This document shows, piece by piece, positions 1 through 7,838 of a stretch of DNA of 56,741 nt (the stretch's first letter is position 1; the number at the start of each line of letters is the position of its first letter). The DNA comes from Phycisphaerales bacterium (GTDB lineage: Bacteria; Planctomycetota; Phycisphaerae; Phycisphaerales; SM1A02), in assembly GCA_009692015.1 (NCBI GenBank), contig SIAB01000002.1, positions 1-56,741 of the forward strand, given 5' to 3'. Under the pieces are notes generated by a model. The model was given only the letters and a program-made list of their open reading frames with translations. It was not told where the DNA came from and made no database searches. Both the position numbers and the translations under genes were made by a program.

Positions 1-2
1 GA

Positions 3-443
3 TTCGGAACAGAACCTCCCGTTTCAATCGACCAGACAGACGATTTTGACGACTTCACTCTCAAGCTCAAACGCTGGGCGATTGTGCAGAACCGAATTCT
101 CGCCCAACCAATCGATTGGAGCGTCCGCGTCGTCCATACCGAGCCCTCTCGCGTCTCGACGAGCAATGTCGGGCTGGTCTGCCACGCAGTCGACGCAGCG
201 GGCAACGACATGGGCAGCCCCTTCTTCGTTGAAATGGTTGGAACCGAGCCTGACAGCCTCCAACTCTCCAACGACAAGGCGGCGCTGTACCAACTCGCCG
301 GCACGATCGATCCACGCATCGAGTTTTCCGCCGAGCACGCCGCGGGTGGTCCCTGGTACCGCGATGGAACCGCCGTGGCTCCTTACTGCGCTTCGCGCTG
401 GATCGTCAACGGCACGCAGCTGACTGAAATCTCGGGGCAGTGA
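3..443 (+). CDS. hypothetical protein, 5'-truncated by window edge
   Basis: Open frame from position 3 (FGTEPPVSIDQTDDFDDFTLKLKRWAIVQNRIL...) to TGA at 443; no recognised family. Confidence 0.6.
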   Translation, partial: FGTEPPVSIDQTDDFDDFTLKLKRWAIVQNRILAQPIDWSVRVVHTEPSRVSTSNVGLVCHAVDAAGNDMGSPFFVEMVGTEPDSLQLSNDKAALYQLAGTIDPRIEFSAEHAAGGPWYRDGTAVAPYCASRWIVNGTQLTEISGQ

Positions 444-697
444 TGGATCCCGACGATCATGTCTGCCTCTGCTTTCGCGTGAGCCTGCGAAAACTCAACG
501 CTTTTCTCGACTGCGAACGCCCCCGCGTGGCAAGCCAACTCTCCGAGTGTTTCGGCGCCGGGACCGGTTGCCACTGGTGCGTCCCGTTCCTCGAGCGCCT
601 GCATGCCCAGTGGCAGGCTGGTCAATCTCCGAGTCTCGATGAGTCCCCGGGCGACTATGCCTCGCGCCGCGAGACCTATCGAAAGGAAAGCGAATAG
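443..697 (+). CDS. BFD-like [2Fe-2S]-binding protein
   Basis: 85-aa ORF with CLCFRVS...GAGTGCHWCVPFLE, the CxC...CxxC pattern of bacterioferritin-associated-ferredoxin-like domains; adjacent to feoAB. Confidence 0.65.
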   Translation: MDPDDHVCLCFRVSLRKLNAFLDCERPRVASQLSECFGAGTGCHWCVPFLERLHAQWQAGQSPSLDESPGDYASRRETYRKESE

Positions 698-714
698 GGT
701 TCCGAGTGGTCAAG

Positions 715-743
715 TTGATTGTGAGACTGAGTCTCAATACCAT
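715..743 (+). promoter_or_regulatory. putative feoA promoter: -35 TTGATT (715-720), 17-nt spacer, -10 TACCAT (738-743)
   Basis: Sigma70-like hexamers flank the Fur-like dyad; -10 ends 6 nt before the feoA ATG. Confidence 0.5.
722..736. promoter_or_regulatory. Fur-like operator (7-1-7 inverted repeat TGAGACT-G-AGTCTCA)
   Basis: Perfect 7-1-7 dyad, 13 nt upstream of feoA; iron-uptake context. Confidence 0.7.
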
Positions 744-749
744 CCCCCG

Positions 750-1010
750 ATGGCAAAGAGCCCGCTGAAAATACCACTCACTCAACTTGGTCGCGGTCAG
801 CGCGCGACCGTTGAATGCTCGGCACTCGATGCCCTGCCAAGCGAACATCGCTGCCTGCTCGCCGCGATGGGGCTCGGTGAGAAATGCGAGGTTCGTGTCT
901 GCCGAGCGGGTACTCCGTGCATCATTCAGATCGATCAGACCCGACTCGGTCTTCCGCGAGACATCGCCGAGCGAATCATGGTGACCCCACTCGAGCCCAA
1001 CGGATCGTGA
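750..1010 (+). CDS. feoA: FeoA family ferrous iron transport protein
   Basis: MAKSPLKIPLTQLGRGQRATVECSAL...AAMGLGEKCEVRVCRAG...ARRIM-type FeoA core; directly upstream of feoB with a GTGA overlap. Confidence 0.85.
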   Translation: MAKSPLKIPLTQLGRGQRATVECSALDALPSEHRCLLAAMGLGEKCEVRVCRAGTPCIIQIDQTRLGLPRDIAERIMVTPLEPNGS

Positions 1011-2962
1011 CGCCGCGCATCGCACTGCTGGGGAATCCCAACACTGGGAAGAGCACTCTCTTCAATCGACTCTGCGGCATGCGAACCAAGACCGCAAATT
1101 TCCCGGGCAGCACGGTGGCGCATCAAGTCGGCCGTTGCATCACGAAGACTGGACAGGAGTTCGATCTGATCGACTTGCCTGGGATTTACAGTTTGCTTCT
1201 GGAACTGCCCGAGAGCAGACTCTGTTCGGAGTGTCTTGAGGGACGAATCGGTGATGGTCGACCCGACGGAGCGCTGGTCGTTCTCGATGCCAACAATCTC
1301 ACCCGCAACTTGCAGTTCGCGGCCAGTGCCCTGCGCCGTGGACTTCCAACGGTGATCGCCATCAACATGGCAGACCTTGCAGAGCGCCGTGGTCTGGTCA
1401 TCGATGAACACGCCGCCTCGGAGGTGCTTGGTGTTCCGGTCATCGCGACCTCCGCACGAACTGGCCAGGGGATGGATCGGCTGCTCGACGCGTTGACGAA
1501 GACCGCCTTGCAGTCGCGCGTTCCAAAGCCACCGCAACCCTATCCAGCAACAGAGCCGGGGTCGACCACGAGCGCCCTCTGGGCGGCGGAGACCTTTTCA
1601 CAAATTGCCGCGCATCCTGCGCGAACCGACAGTGCGGAGATGACGATTCACGACCGACTCGACGCGGCGTTCACGCATCCGCTGCTGGGGATCCTCTGCT
1701 TTGCCTTCATGATGGCCCTGCTCTTTGCCTCGATTTACTGGCTGGCACAGTTTCCGATGGATGCGGTGGACTCGATCTTCGCGTGGGTCGGGAGCGCGGT
1801 CGCGGCGGCGATCCCGGCGGGCACTTTGCAAGACTTGCTGGTGAATGGAATCGTCGGTGGCGTCTCGGCGACGGTCGTCTTTCTGCCACAGATCGTGCTG
1901 CTCTTTTTCCTGCTCGCACTTCTTGAAGACTCGGGATATCTGGCACGCGCCGCCTTCGCCGTCGATCGCACCATGCGCCGATTTGGTTTGCCCGGGCAAG
2001 CGTTCATGCCGCTCCTCTCATCCCATGCCTGCGCGTTGCCAGGAATCATGGCCACGCGGTTGATTCCAGATCAACGCGATCGGCTCGCCACGATCTTCAT
2101 TGCACCATTCATGAGTTGCAGCGCGCGCGTTCCTGTGTACGCACTCCTGACTGGCATCTTGTTTGCGGGAAGACCACTTGCAGCTGGAATGGCTTTCACC
2201 GCCTGCTATCTGCTGGGAGCGTTGGCAGGACTCGCAACCGCCGCACTCCTGCGCAAGACAATTCTGCGCGGACCGACCGCCCCGATGATGCTCGAACTTC
2301 CCGACTATCGGCTCCCGAGCGTTCCTGCAGCGTTCAAGATTGCCGTCGACCGTGGACTCATCTTTCTCAAGAATGCCGGGAGCGTCATTCTCGCCATCGC
2401 CATCGTCATGTGGTGGCTCAGCGCGTATCCAAAGTCGCCGAGCAGTGCCGAATGCGCGAGCCTCGAAGCGCGCGCTGTCGAAGTACAGGTCGCTGATCCA
2501 GAGGCCGCGGAAGCGTTGCGAGCGCAAGCATCGCGCATCGACGAGAGGGAACAGCAGGCGGGTTCCTTCGCTGGGCAACTCGGAGGGTTGTTCGAGCCTG
2601 CCTTCGCGCCCATTGGGCTTGATCGCCAACTCACGGTCGCGGTGCTCACGAGTTTTCTGGCTCGCGAGGTCTTCACGACCACAGTCTTCGTGCTCACCGG
2701 CGCTGGTCACGACGCGGACGGTGAAGATTCTGGCACGCTTGAGAGGGTCCGCACCGCAACCCGCGATGGCGGGCTCCCACTCTTCACACTGCCAACCTCG
2801 GCTTCGCTCTTGGTTTTCTTCGTTCTCGCCATGCAGTGCCTGCCGACCCTGGTTGTTGTCGCCCGGGAGACCGGCTCGTGGAAGTGGGCCGTGATGCAGT
2901 TCGTGTACATGACCGCTGTCGCATACGGCGCAGCATTCCTCACCTATCGTCTGATGACATGA
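1007..2962 (+). CDS. feoB: ferrous iron transport protein B
   Basis: G-protein motif GNPNTGKSTLFNRL, DLPGIYSL, followed by FeoB membrane domain (FLPQIVLLFFLLALLEDSGYLARAAFAVDRTMRRFGLPGQAFMPLLSSHACALPGIMATR). Confidence 0.95.
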   Translation: MTPRIALLGNPNTGKSTLFNRLCGMRTKTANFPGSTVAHQVGRCITKTGQEFDLIDLPGIYSLLLELPESRLCSECLEGRIGDGRPDGALVVLDANNLTRNLQFAASALRRGLPTVIAINMADLAERRGLVIDEHAASEVLGVPVIATSARTGQGMDRLLDALTKTALQSRVPKPPQPYPATEPGSTTSALWAAETFSQIAAHPARTDSAEMTIHDRLDAAFTHPLLGILCFAFMMALLFASIYWLAQFPMDAVDSIFAWVGSAVAAAIPAGTLQDLLVNGIVGGVSATVVFLPQIVLLFFLLALLEDSGYLARAAFAVDRTMRRFGLPGQAFMPLLSSHACALPGIMATRLIPDQRDRLATIFIAPFMSCSARVPVYALLTGILFAGRPLAAGMAFTACYLLGALAGLATAALLRKTILRGPTAPMMLELPDYRLPSVPAAFKIAVDRGLIFLKNAGSVILAIAIVMWWLSAYPKSPSSAECASLEARAVEVQVADPEAAEALRAQASRIDEREQQAGSFAGQLGGLFEPAFAPIGLDRQLTVAVLTSFLAREVFTTTVFVLTGAGHDADGEDSGTLERVRTATRDGGLPLFTLPTSASLLVFFVLAMQCLPTLVVVARETGSWKWAVMQFVYMTAVAYGAAFLTYRLMT

Positions 2963-3165
2963 ATTCGTTTCCCATCGATGACTGGCAATTCTGGGTCGCG
3001 ACAGCGATCGTCATCACCGCGCTTTGGTTTGTGGTTCGTCCTTTCATTCCGAGCCAGCGCGCGCGCGCCGCCTGCCCGAATTGCCCATCGAAGAGCGCGA
3101 GCGCTTTACCTCCGAGCCGCCGCGCCGAATTGACCATGGAAGGCAGCAAGATTCGCACCCCCTGA
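2959..3165 (+). CDS. small FeoB-associated membrane protein with CPNC motif
   Basis: ATGA overlap with feoB; one TM helix followed by RAACPNCPSK. Confidence 0.55.
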   Translation: MNSFPIDDWQFWVATAIVITALWFVVRPFIPSQRARAACPNCPSKSASALPPSRRAELTMEGSKIRTP

Positions 3166-3182
3166 TCCACGGCGGGCTGCTG

Positions 3183-3974
3183 TCAGAACCGCTTGTGAAC
3201 AGGTCGCTGTTCGGGTGGACGATGTCCCAGAATCGCTCGGACAATCGCCAGGTCCGCTGTGGTTGTGACCTTGATGTTTCGTGGATCCCCATCGACCACC
3301 AGCACGGGTTCCCCGAGACGCTCAACCAGCATCGCATCGTCCGTCGCGCCGGTGAGATCGGGTTGCGCATACGCGCGGCGAAGAAGTTCTGCAGCAAATA
3401 TCTGCGGCGTCTGAATCGCCATCAAGCGGGTGCGATCCACTGTGGCTTCCACCCGGCGACCACGAACCGCATCGCGACCAGCATCGCCGAGGATGGCATC
3501 CGCGACTGCGTCATCTGGAGCCGCGAGAAATGTCTCCGCGCTCACCCGTTTGAGGGTTGAATGAACTGGATCGCCCGGGACAACCGCCGCCGCGACCTTG
3601 GCGGCATCGAACACACGAGTCAGAAGTGCGTCTGTTGTTCCGGGTCGCGCGGCATCATGCACGGCGATATGCGTGCAATCTTCCGGCACGGCTGCGAGGG
3701 CGTTCTGAACACTTTCCCAGCGCTCGCTGCGTCCGCCGGCAACGATGACCACGCCATGGAATCCGAGCTGCGCTCCATAGCGCGACCGAAACTCATCGAG
3801 TGCGTCGGGTGGCGCTGCCACGATGATCGACCCGACCTCTTCGCGCTTGGTGAAGAGTTCGACGGTGCGCAGCAGCAGCGGCCGTCCCCCGAGGTCTTGC
3901 CCCAGTTTATCGCCACCAAATCGAGTGCCCGCTCCCGCGGCTGGAATGATGACCGCCACTTTGAAATCGCTCAT
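3183..3974 (-). CDS. ispD: 2-C-methyl-D-erythritol 4-phosphate cytidylyltransferase
   Basis: [48 protein letters not shown] motifs of IspD. Confidence 0.93.
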   Translation of the reverse strand: MSDFKVAVIIPAAGAGTRFGGDKLGQDLGGRPLLLRTVELFTKREEVGSIIVAAPPDALDEFRSRYGAQLGFHGVVIVAGGRSERWESVQNALAAVPEDCTHIAVHDAARPGTTDALLTRVFDAAKVAAAVVPGDPVHSTLKRVSAETFLAAPDDAVADAILGDAGRDAVRGRRVEATVDRTRLMAIQTPQIFAAELLRRAYAQPDLTGATDDAMLVERLGEPVLVVDGDPRNIKVTTTADLAIVRAILGHRPPEQRPVHKRF

Positions 3975-5863
3975 GGAATCCTCTCCCTGTGTTGGGTCGA
4001 CATACCCCGCAAACTGCGGGCAATCGACTGTTCGTGCATCGAAACGCTGGCGCGATCGAGCGCTTCTTTGGCGGCGTGGAATGCGTCAGCGTCAACATCC
4101 TGGGGTGTGGCGCGGGCACGCTCAATCATTTCCTGCAGTTTCGTGATCAGTTCCGCGAGCGACTGGACATAGGCAGGCGCCAGATCGCTTCTGGTGCGAT
4201 CAAGTGCCTCGCTGATCCACTTGATGTCCAGCGCCGCATTCACGGCGAGGTCAACCACGCGGTGGTGATGCATATCCGCGCGCGCATGGGTGACGCTCTC
4301 GCGCTCCATTCGATCGACCTCATCTGGAGTGAGACCAAAGGAGGGCACCACTTGCACAACGGCGCGGCAGCCACTGCGGCGCTCACCTGCGGTGACCTGA
4401 AGCACGCCATTGGCATCGACCAGAAACTCCACTTCAATTTGGGGTATGCCCGCCGGCATCGGAGGAATACCGCGCAGTTCGAATCGCGCCAGCGATCGGC
4501 AATCCGCGACCATCTCGCGCTCGCCCTGCAGCACATGGACCTTCACATTGGTTTGATTGTCAACGCTGGTCGAAAACATTTCGCGAGCCCGCGCTGGGAT
4601 CGACGCGTTGCGGGTGAGCAACTTGGCAACGGCACCGCCAACTGTTTCGATCCCCAGTGAGAGTGGAATGACATCGAGCAAGAGCACATCGCGGCGAGTG
4701 CCTTGCAGTACGGCTGCTTGGGTCGCCGCACCAAGTGCGACCACGCAGTCCGGGTCAAGCGCCGTGTAGGGATCGAGCCCGAAGAATTCGCCAACCCGCG
4801 CCCGCACCAGTGGAATTCGCGTGGATCCTCCGACCAGAATAACGCGATCGATCGCCACCTTGCTCGCATCGCCCATCGCCCTTTCGCAGGCCGCGATCGT
4901 GCGATCAACCCACGGGATCGCGATCGATTCAAACTCTTCGCGGGTCACGGACCGCTTGAGGCGGATTCCATCGCCGAGATCCAAATCAACATCGACGCGA
5001 TCGCGCTCTGAGAGTGCGACCTTGGTCGCCTGCGCAAACTCGCGCAGTGCCTGACGCGTCGCGGGGGTGAGGCTGTCCATGGCACGATCGCCAGTCGACC
5101 CGCACCCAGCACTTCGCAGCAAGTGCTCGGCGAGCGCGCGATCGAGATCGTCGCCGCCAAGATGAGTGTCGCCCGCCGTGGCAATCACCCGAAAGAGAAT
5201 TCCATCACCCGCGCGCTCTTCCGGAATGACCTGCAGGATCGAGATGTCGAAAGTTCCGCCGCCGAAGTCGTAGACCGCAATCGTCTCTGCCACGCCCGTG
5301 CGTCCGATTCCATAGGCGAGCGCGGCGGCGGTCGGCTCATTCACGATGCGCACGGGATCGAGCCCCGCGAGTCGCGCTGCATCGCGCGTGGCCTGCCGTT
5401 GACCGTCATCAAAGTATGCCGGCACAGTGATGACGGCGCGTTGCACGGTGCAACCGAGTTGCGCCTCGGCCCTCTGACGAAGCTCAGCGAGAATCACGGC
5501 GGCGACCTCTTGTGGCAGAATGGTCGCGCCCTCGGATCCAATAGCTGCCAGCCCGCGCGGACCCGCCACGACTTCGAATTGCAGCCCATCAGCCATGCCC
5601 TGCGACTCTGCGAATGAGCGCCCCATCAAGCGCTTGGCACTGAAGACTGTTTCGCGAGGGAAATTGACTGCGGAACGAACTGCCTCAAAGCCAACAGCGA
5701 CGGGCTGTCCCGCGAGAAATCGAACAACCGAGGGCAACATTCGCTCGCCCGACGCACTCGCCAGGATTCGCGGACCCGCCTCATCGCAGAATGCCACAAG
5801 CGAATTGGTTGTTCCAAGATCTATTCCAACGATCGGATCTGGGTTCACTGCTGTGTCGGACAT
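3971..5863 (-). CDS. Hsp70 family chaperone (DnaK/HscA-like)
   Basis: [66 protein letters not shown]. Confidence 0.93.
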   Translation of the reverse strand: MSDTAVNPDPIVGIDLGTTNSLVAFCDEAGPRILASASGERMLPSVVRFLAGQPVAVGFEAVRSAVNFPRETVFSAKRLMGRSFAESQGMADGLQFEVVAGPRGLAAIGSEGATILPQEVAAVILAELRQRAEAQLGCTVQRAVITVPAYFDDGQRQATRDAARLAGLDPVRIVNEPTAAALAYGIGRTGVAETIAVYDFGGGTFDISILQVIPEERAGDGILFRVIATAGDTHLGGDDLDRALAEHLLRSAGCGSTGDRAMDSLTPATRQALREFAQATKVALSERDRVDVDLDLGDGIRLKRSVTREEFESIAIPWVDRTIAACERAMGDASKVAIDRVILVGGSTRIPLVRARVGEFFGLDPYTALDPDCVVALGAATQAAVLQGTRRDVLLLDVIPLSLGIETVGGAVAKLLTRNASIPARAREMFSTSVDNQTNVKVHVLQGEREMVADCRSLARFELRGIPPMPAGIPQIEVEFLVDANGVLQVTAGERRSGCRAVVQVVPSFGLTPDEVDRMERESVTHARADMHHHRVVDLAVNAALDIKWISEALDRTRSDLAPAYVQSLAELITKLQEMIERARATPQDVDADAFHAAKEALDRASVSMHEQSIARSLRGMSTQHRERIP

Positions 5864-5875
5864 CCGACAACGATT

Positions 5876-6502
5876 CTAGGGAGCAACAGTTGCGCCCGTT
5901 GATCGCGCGCTCGGCGAATTCCTGCCGACCCGCACATGGTCGGCCGCTCGGTGGGTCAGGACCTCTCTCAGTTTCTCGAGTCCGCGATGGCGCCGCACTC
6001 CGAAGCAGTCTTCGGTACACCCAAACGCACGGCCACTCTCGTGGCGACGGAGGTTCTCAGAGCAGAGCGCGCGCATGACCTCCTGTTGGTGCGGCGGCAG
6101 TCGGTCGATCGCGTCGTTGAGTTGCGCAGAGTCAAACTGTGGTTCCTCGCAGTGGGCGGGGTCGCTGCCACGCTTTGTCCCTTCGGATGAGTCGATCGCG
6201 CCACGATCTGTGGCACGATTCCTCAACAGCCGGTGGTGCTCGTCATCCACGAGCGTGCGAATGACGCGCTTACGAACGCAGTGCACGAGATATGCCGGGC
6301 GCAGCATGATTTCCCGCGTGACCGACGAGGAGGGGGCGCGCACGAGCCAGCGCGTGAAGAGCTCCTGCACCGCATCCTCAATCGCTTGCATCGGATAGCG
6401 ACGGCGCAAGAGATTCACGATGAGTTCTCGGTGCTCTCGGTATGCGGTTTCGAGTCGTCGACCCCACTGCTCGTCGGCGGCATCACGATGACTTTCTGTC
6501 AT
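5876..6502 (-). CDS. ECF-like RNA polymerase sigma factor (region 4 apparently double-frameshifted)
   Basis: Region 2-like AIEDAVQELFTRWLVRAP...LRPAYLVHCVRKRVIRTLVDDEHH; region 4 LPPHQQEVMRAL...LEKLREVL; strong SD AGGAGG before ATG. Confidence 0.7.
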   Translation of the reverse strand: MTESHRDAADEQWGRRLETAYREHRELIVNLLRRRYPMQAIEDAVQELFTRWLVRAPSSSVTREIMLRPAYLVHCVRKRVIRTLVDDEHHRLLRNRATDRGAIDSSEGTKRGSDPAHCEEPQFDSAQLNDAIDRLPPHQQEVMRALCSENLRRHESGRAFGCTEDCFGVRRHRGLEKLREVLTHRAADHVRVGRNSPSARSTGATVAP

Positions 6503-6587
6503 TGAAGCCTCCTGAAAATAAGTTGCGTGGACGATATGCCACCTCGAACCGCACGCCGAAAATGAACGCTGTTTTTCTGTGACGGCG

Positions 6588-6615
6588 ACTTATGCACCGA
6601 CCGTGCACCAGTCAA
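6588..6615 (-). promoter_or_regulatory. putative promoter of ECF-like sigma gene with inverted repeat in spacer
   Basis: Minus strand TTGACT - 16 nt - ATAAGT; spacer contains TGCAC-CGACC-GTGCA (plus-strand 6593-6607). Confidence 0.35.
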
Positions 6616-6655
6616 TCGCAATTCCATCCCGTCTCCGTCGATCGCCTCGCCCCGC

Positions 6656-7144
6656 CTACCTCGGTTGCTCCCCCGCCTCGGGCAGTCGATCGAGCACCTG
6701 CTGAAACCGAACATCAGCAATCTTGACCAAGTAATCGGTCACCGCCACAACAGTCGGGTTCTCCCCGGGCAGGACGAATTGTTGCCGCACGCTCGTTCCC
6801 GAAACCGCGATGTCGGCGCAGGGCGCACCCTTCTCGCAGCCACCCGCTGGCGGATTCTCGGCCAGCCAGCCCCCCTCCTCTGCGAACTTCACGATCACGG
6901 CGCACTGCTGGGGCGAGAGATCGGTCTGCCAACTGGTCTTGAGATTGAGAGCATCGCGACCACCGCCGTATGCGAAGGTGCCATCCTCCACTGTGAAGTA
7001 CTGATACTGCGCAGTCATAGGCGCGCGCAACCAGATGACCAGGGCGATCTCACACGCTCCGGGCTTCCCCATATGGGTTGGAAGGGTGTTGCACGATCCA
7101 CACAGCATCGCCAAGGCCAAGCTGAGCGAACGAAACCAGATCAC
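6656..7144 (-). CDS. hypothetical lipoprotein
   Basis: Signal peptide plus lipobox-like LAMLCGSC; paralogous to the upstream gene. Confidence 0.55.
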   Translation of the reverse strand: MIWFRSLSLALAMLCGSCNTLPTHMGKPGACEIALVIWLRAPMTAQYQYFTVEDGTFAYGGGRDALNLKTSWQTDLSPQQCAVIVKFAEEGGWLAENPPAGGCEKGAPCADIAVSGTSVRQQFVLPGENPTVVAVTDYLVKIADVRFQQVLDRLPEAGEQPR

Positions 7145-7794
7145 TGCGCGGCACTCGTCGCGGGCGGCGATGAAAATGGCGGAGCTTTTTCAAATCCGTC
7201 GTAGGGATTGGGACCGAAGTCATAGCGATGGGGAAGATTTCGGTCTGGGCCGCGATCCGTTGCCCAGGCGAGGTCGCACAAGCTGCGCACCAGGGCGACC
7301 GCCTTGGGATCCGGAATATCGGAGGTCTTGAATCTGCGTACAAACCACCAGTCGGTGCCCTCGGCGTGAAAGAACAAGATGTACACAACTTCGTCATGGG
7401 CGGGTTGAACTGAACCGGGCCAGACATCCACGCTTGACTTGGCGGGATCGATCCATCCTGCGTCCACTGCCAGATGCCAAAGTCCATCAACCTGTCGTTG
7501 GTAAAGCCAGCGCGTCGTCGCTGGTCTGGTGAGAAATGTGAGACTGTCTCCGTAATCACTATGCAGGCTGCCATCACTCAGAAGTGTGAACTTGCCTTGG
7601 CGGGCGTGGGCCTGCGGCAAATCCTTCGCTGCGCTGCCGGTGAGGATGGTGACATCGATTGAGAGATCCGCCGGGGTCGGTGCAGTTTGAATCTTGGCCG
7701 TGCGAACATCGGTGCATCCCACAACAACCAATGGACCCATCGTCGCCAGTGTCCCAAGTGAAAGTTGAGCGATCCTTCGCCACCTGCCAATCAT
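7141..7794 (-). CDS. hypothetical lipoprotein
   Basis: Signal peptide plus VVVGC lipobox; overlaps the paralogous downstream gene by 4 nt. Confidence 0.6.
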   Translation of the reverse strand: MIGRWRRIAQLSLGTLATMGPLVVVGCTDVRTAKIQTAPTPADLSIDVTILTGSAAKDLPQAHARQGKFTLLSDGSLHSDYGDSLTFLTRPATTRWLYQRQVDGLWHLAVDAGWIDPAKSSVDVWPGSVQPAHDEVVYILFFHAEGTDWWFVRRFKTSDIPDPKAVALVRSLCDLAWATDRGPDRNLPHRYDFGPNPYDGFEKAPPFSSPPATSAAQ

Positions 7795-7838
7795 GCGCGC
7801 AGCCTAGCACGGCGTGGGGTTGGGTAGTCTTGCGATGC

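Noticed and set aside
7659-7838. N-terminal extension of the PheT ORF
   Set aside because: Overlaps the divergent lipoprotein gene; MRTSANWINDYL at 7839 matches a normal PheT start and has a -10 8 nt upstream.
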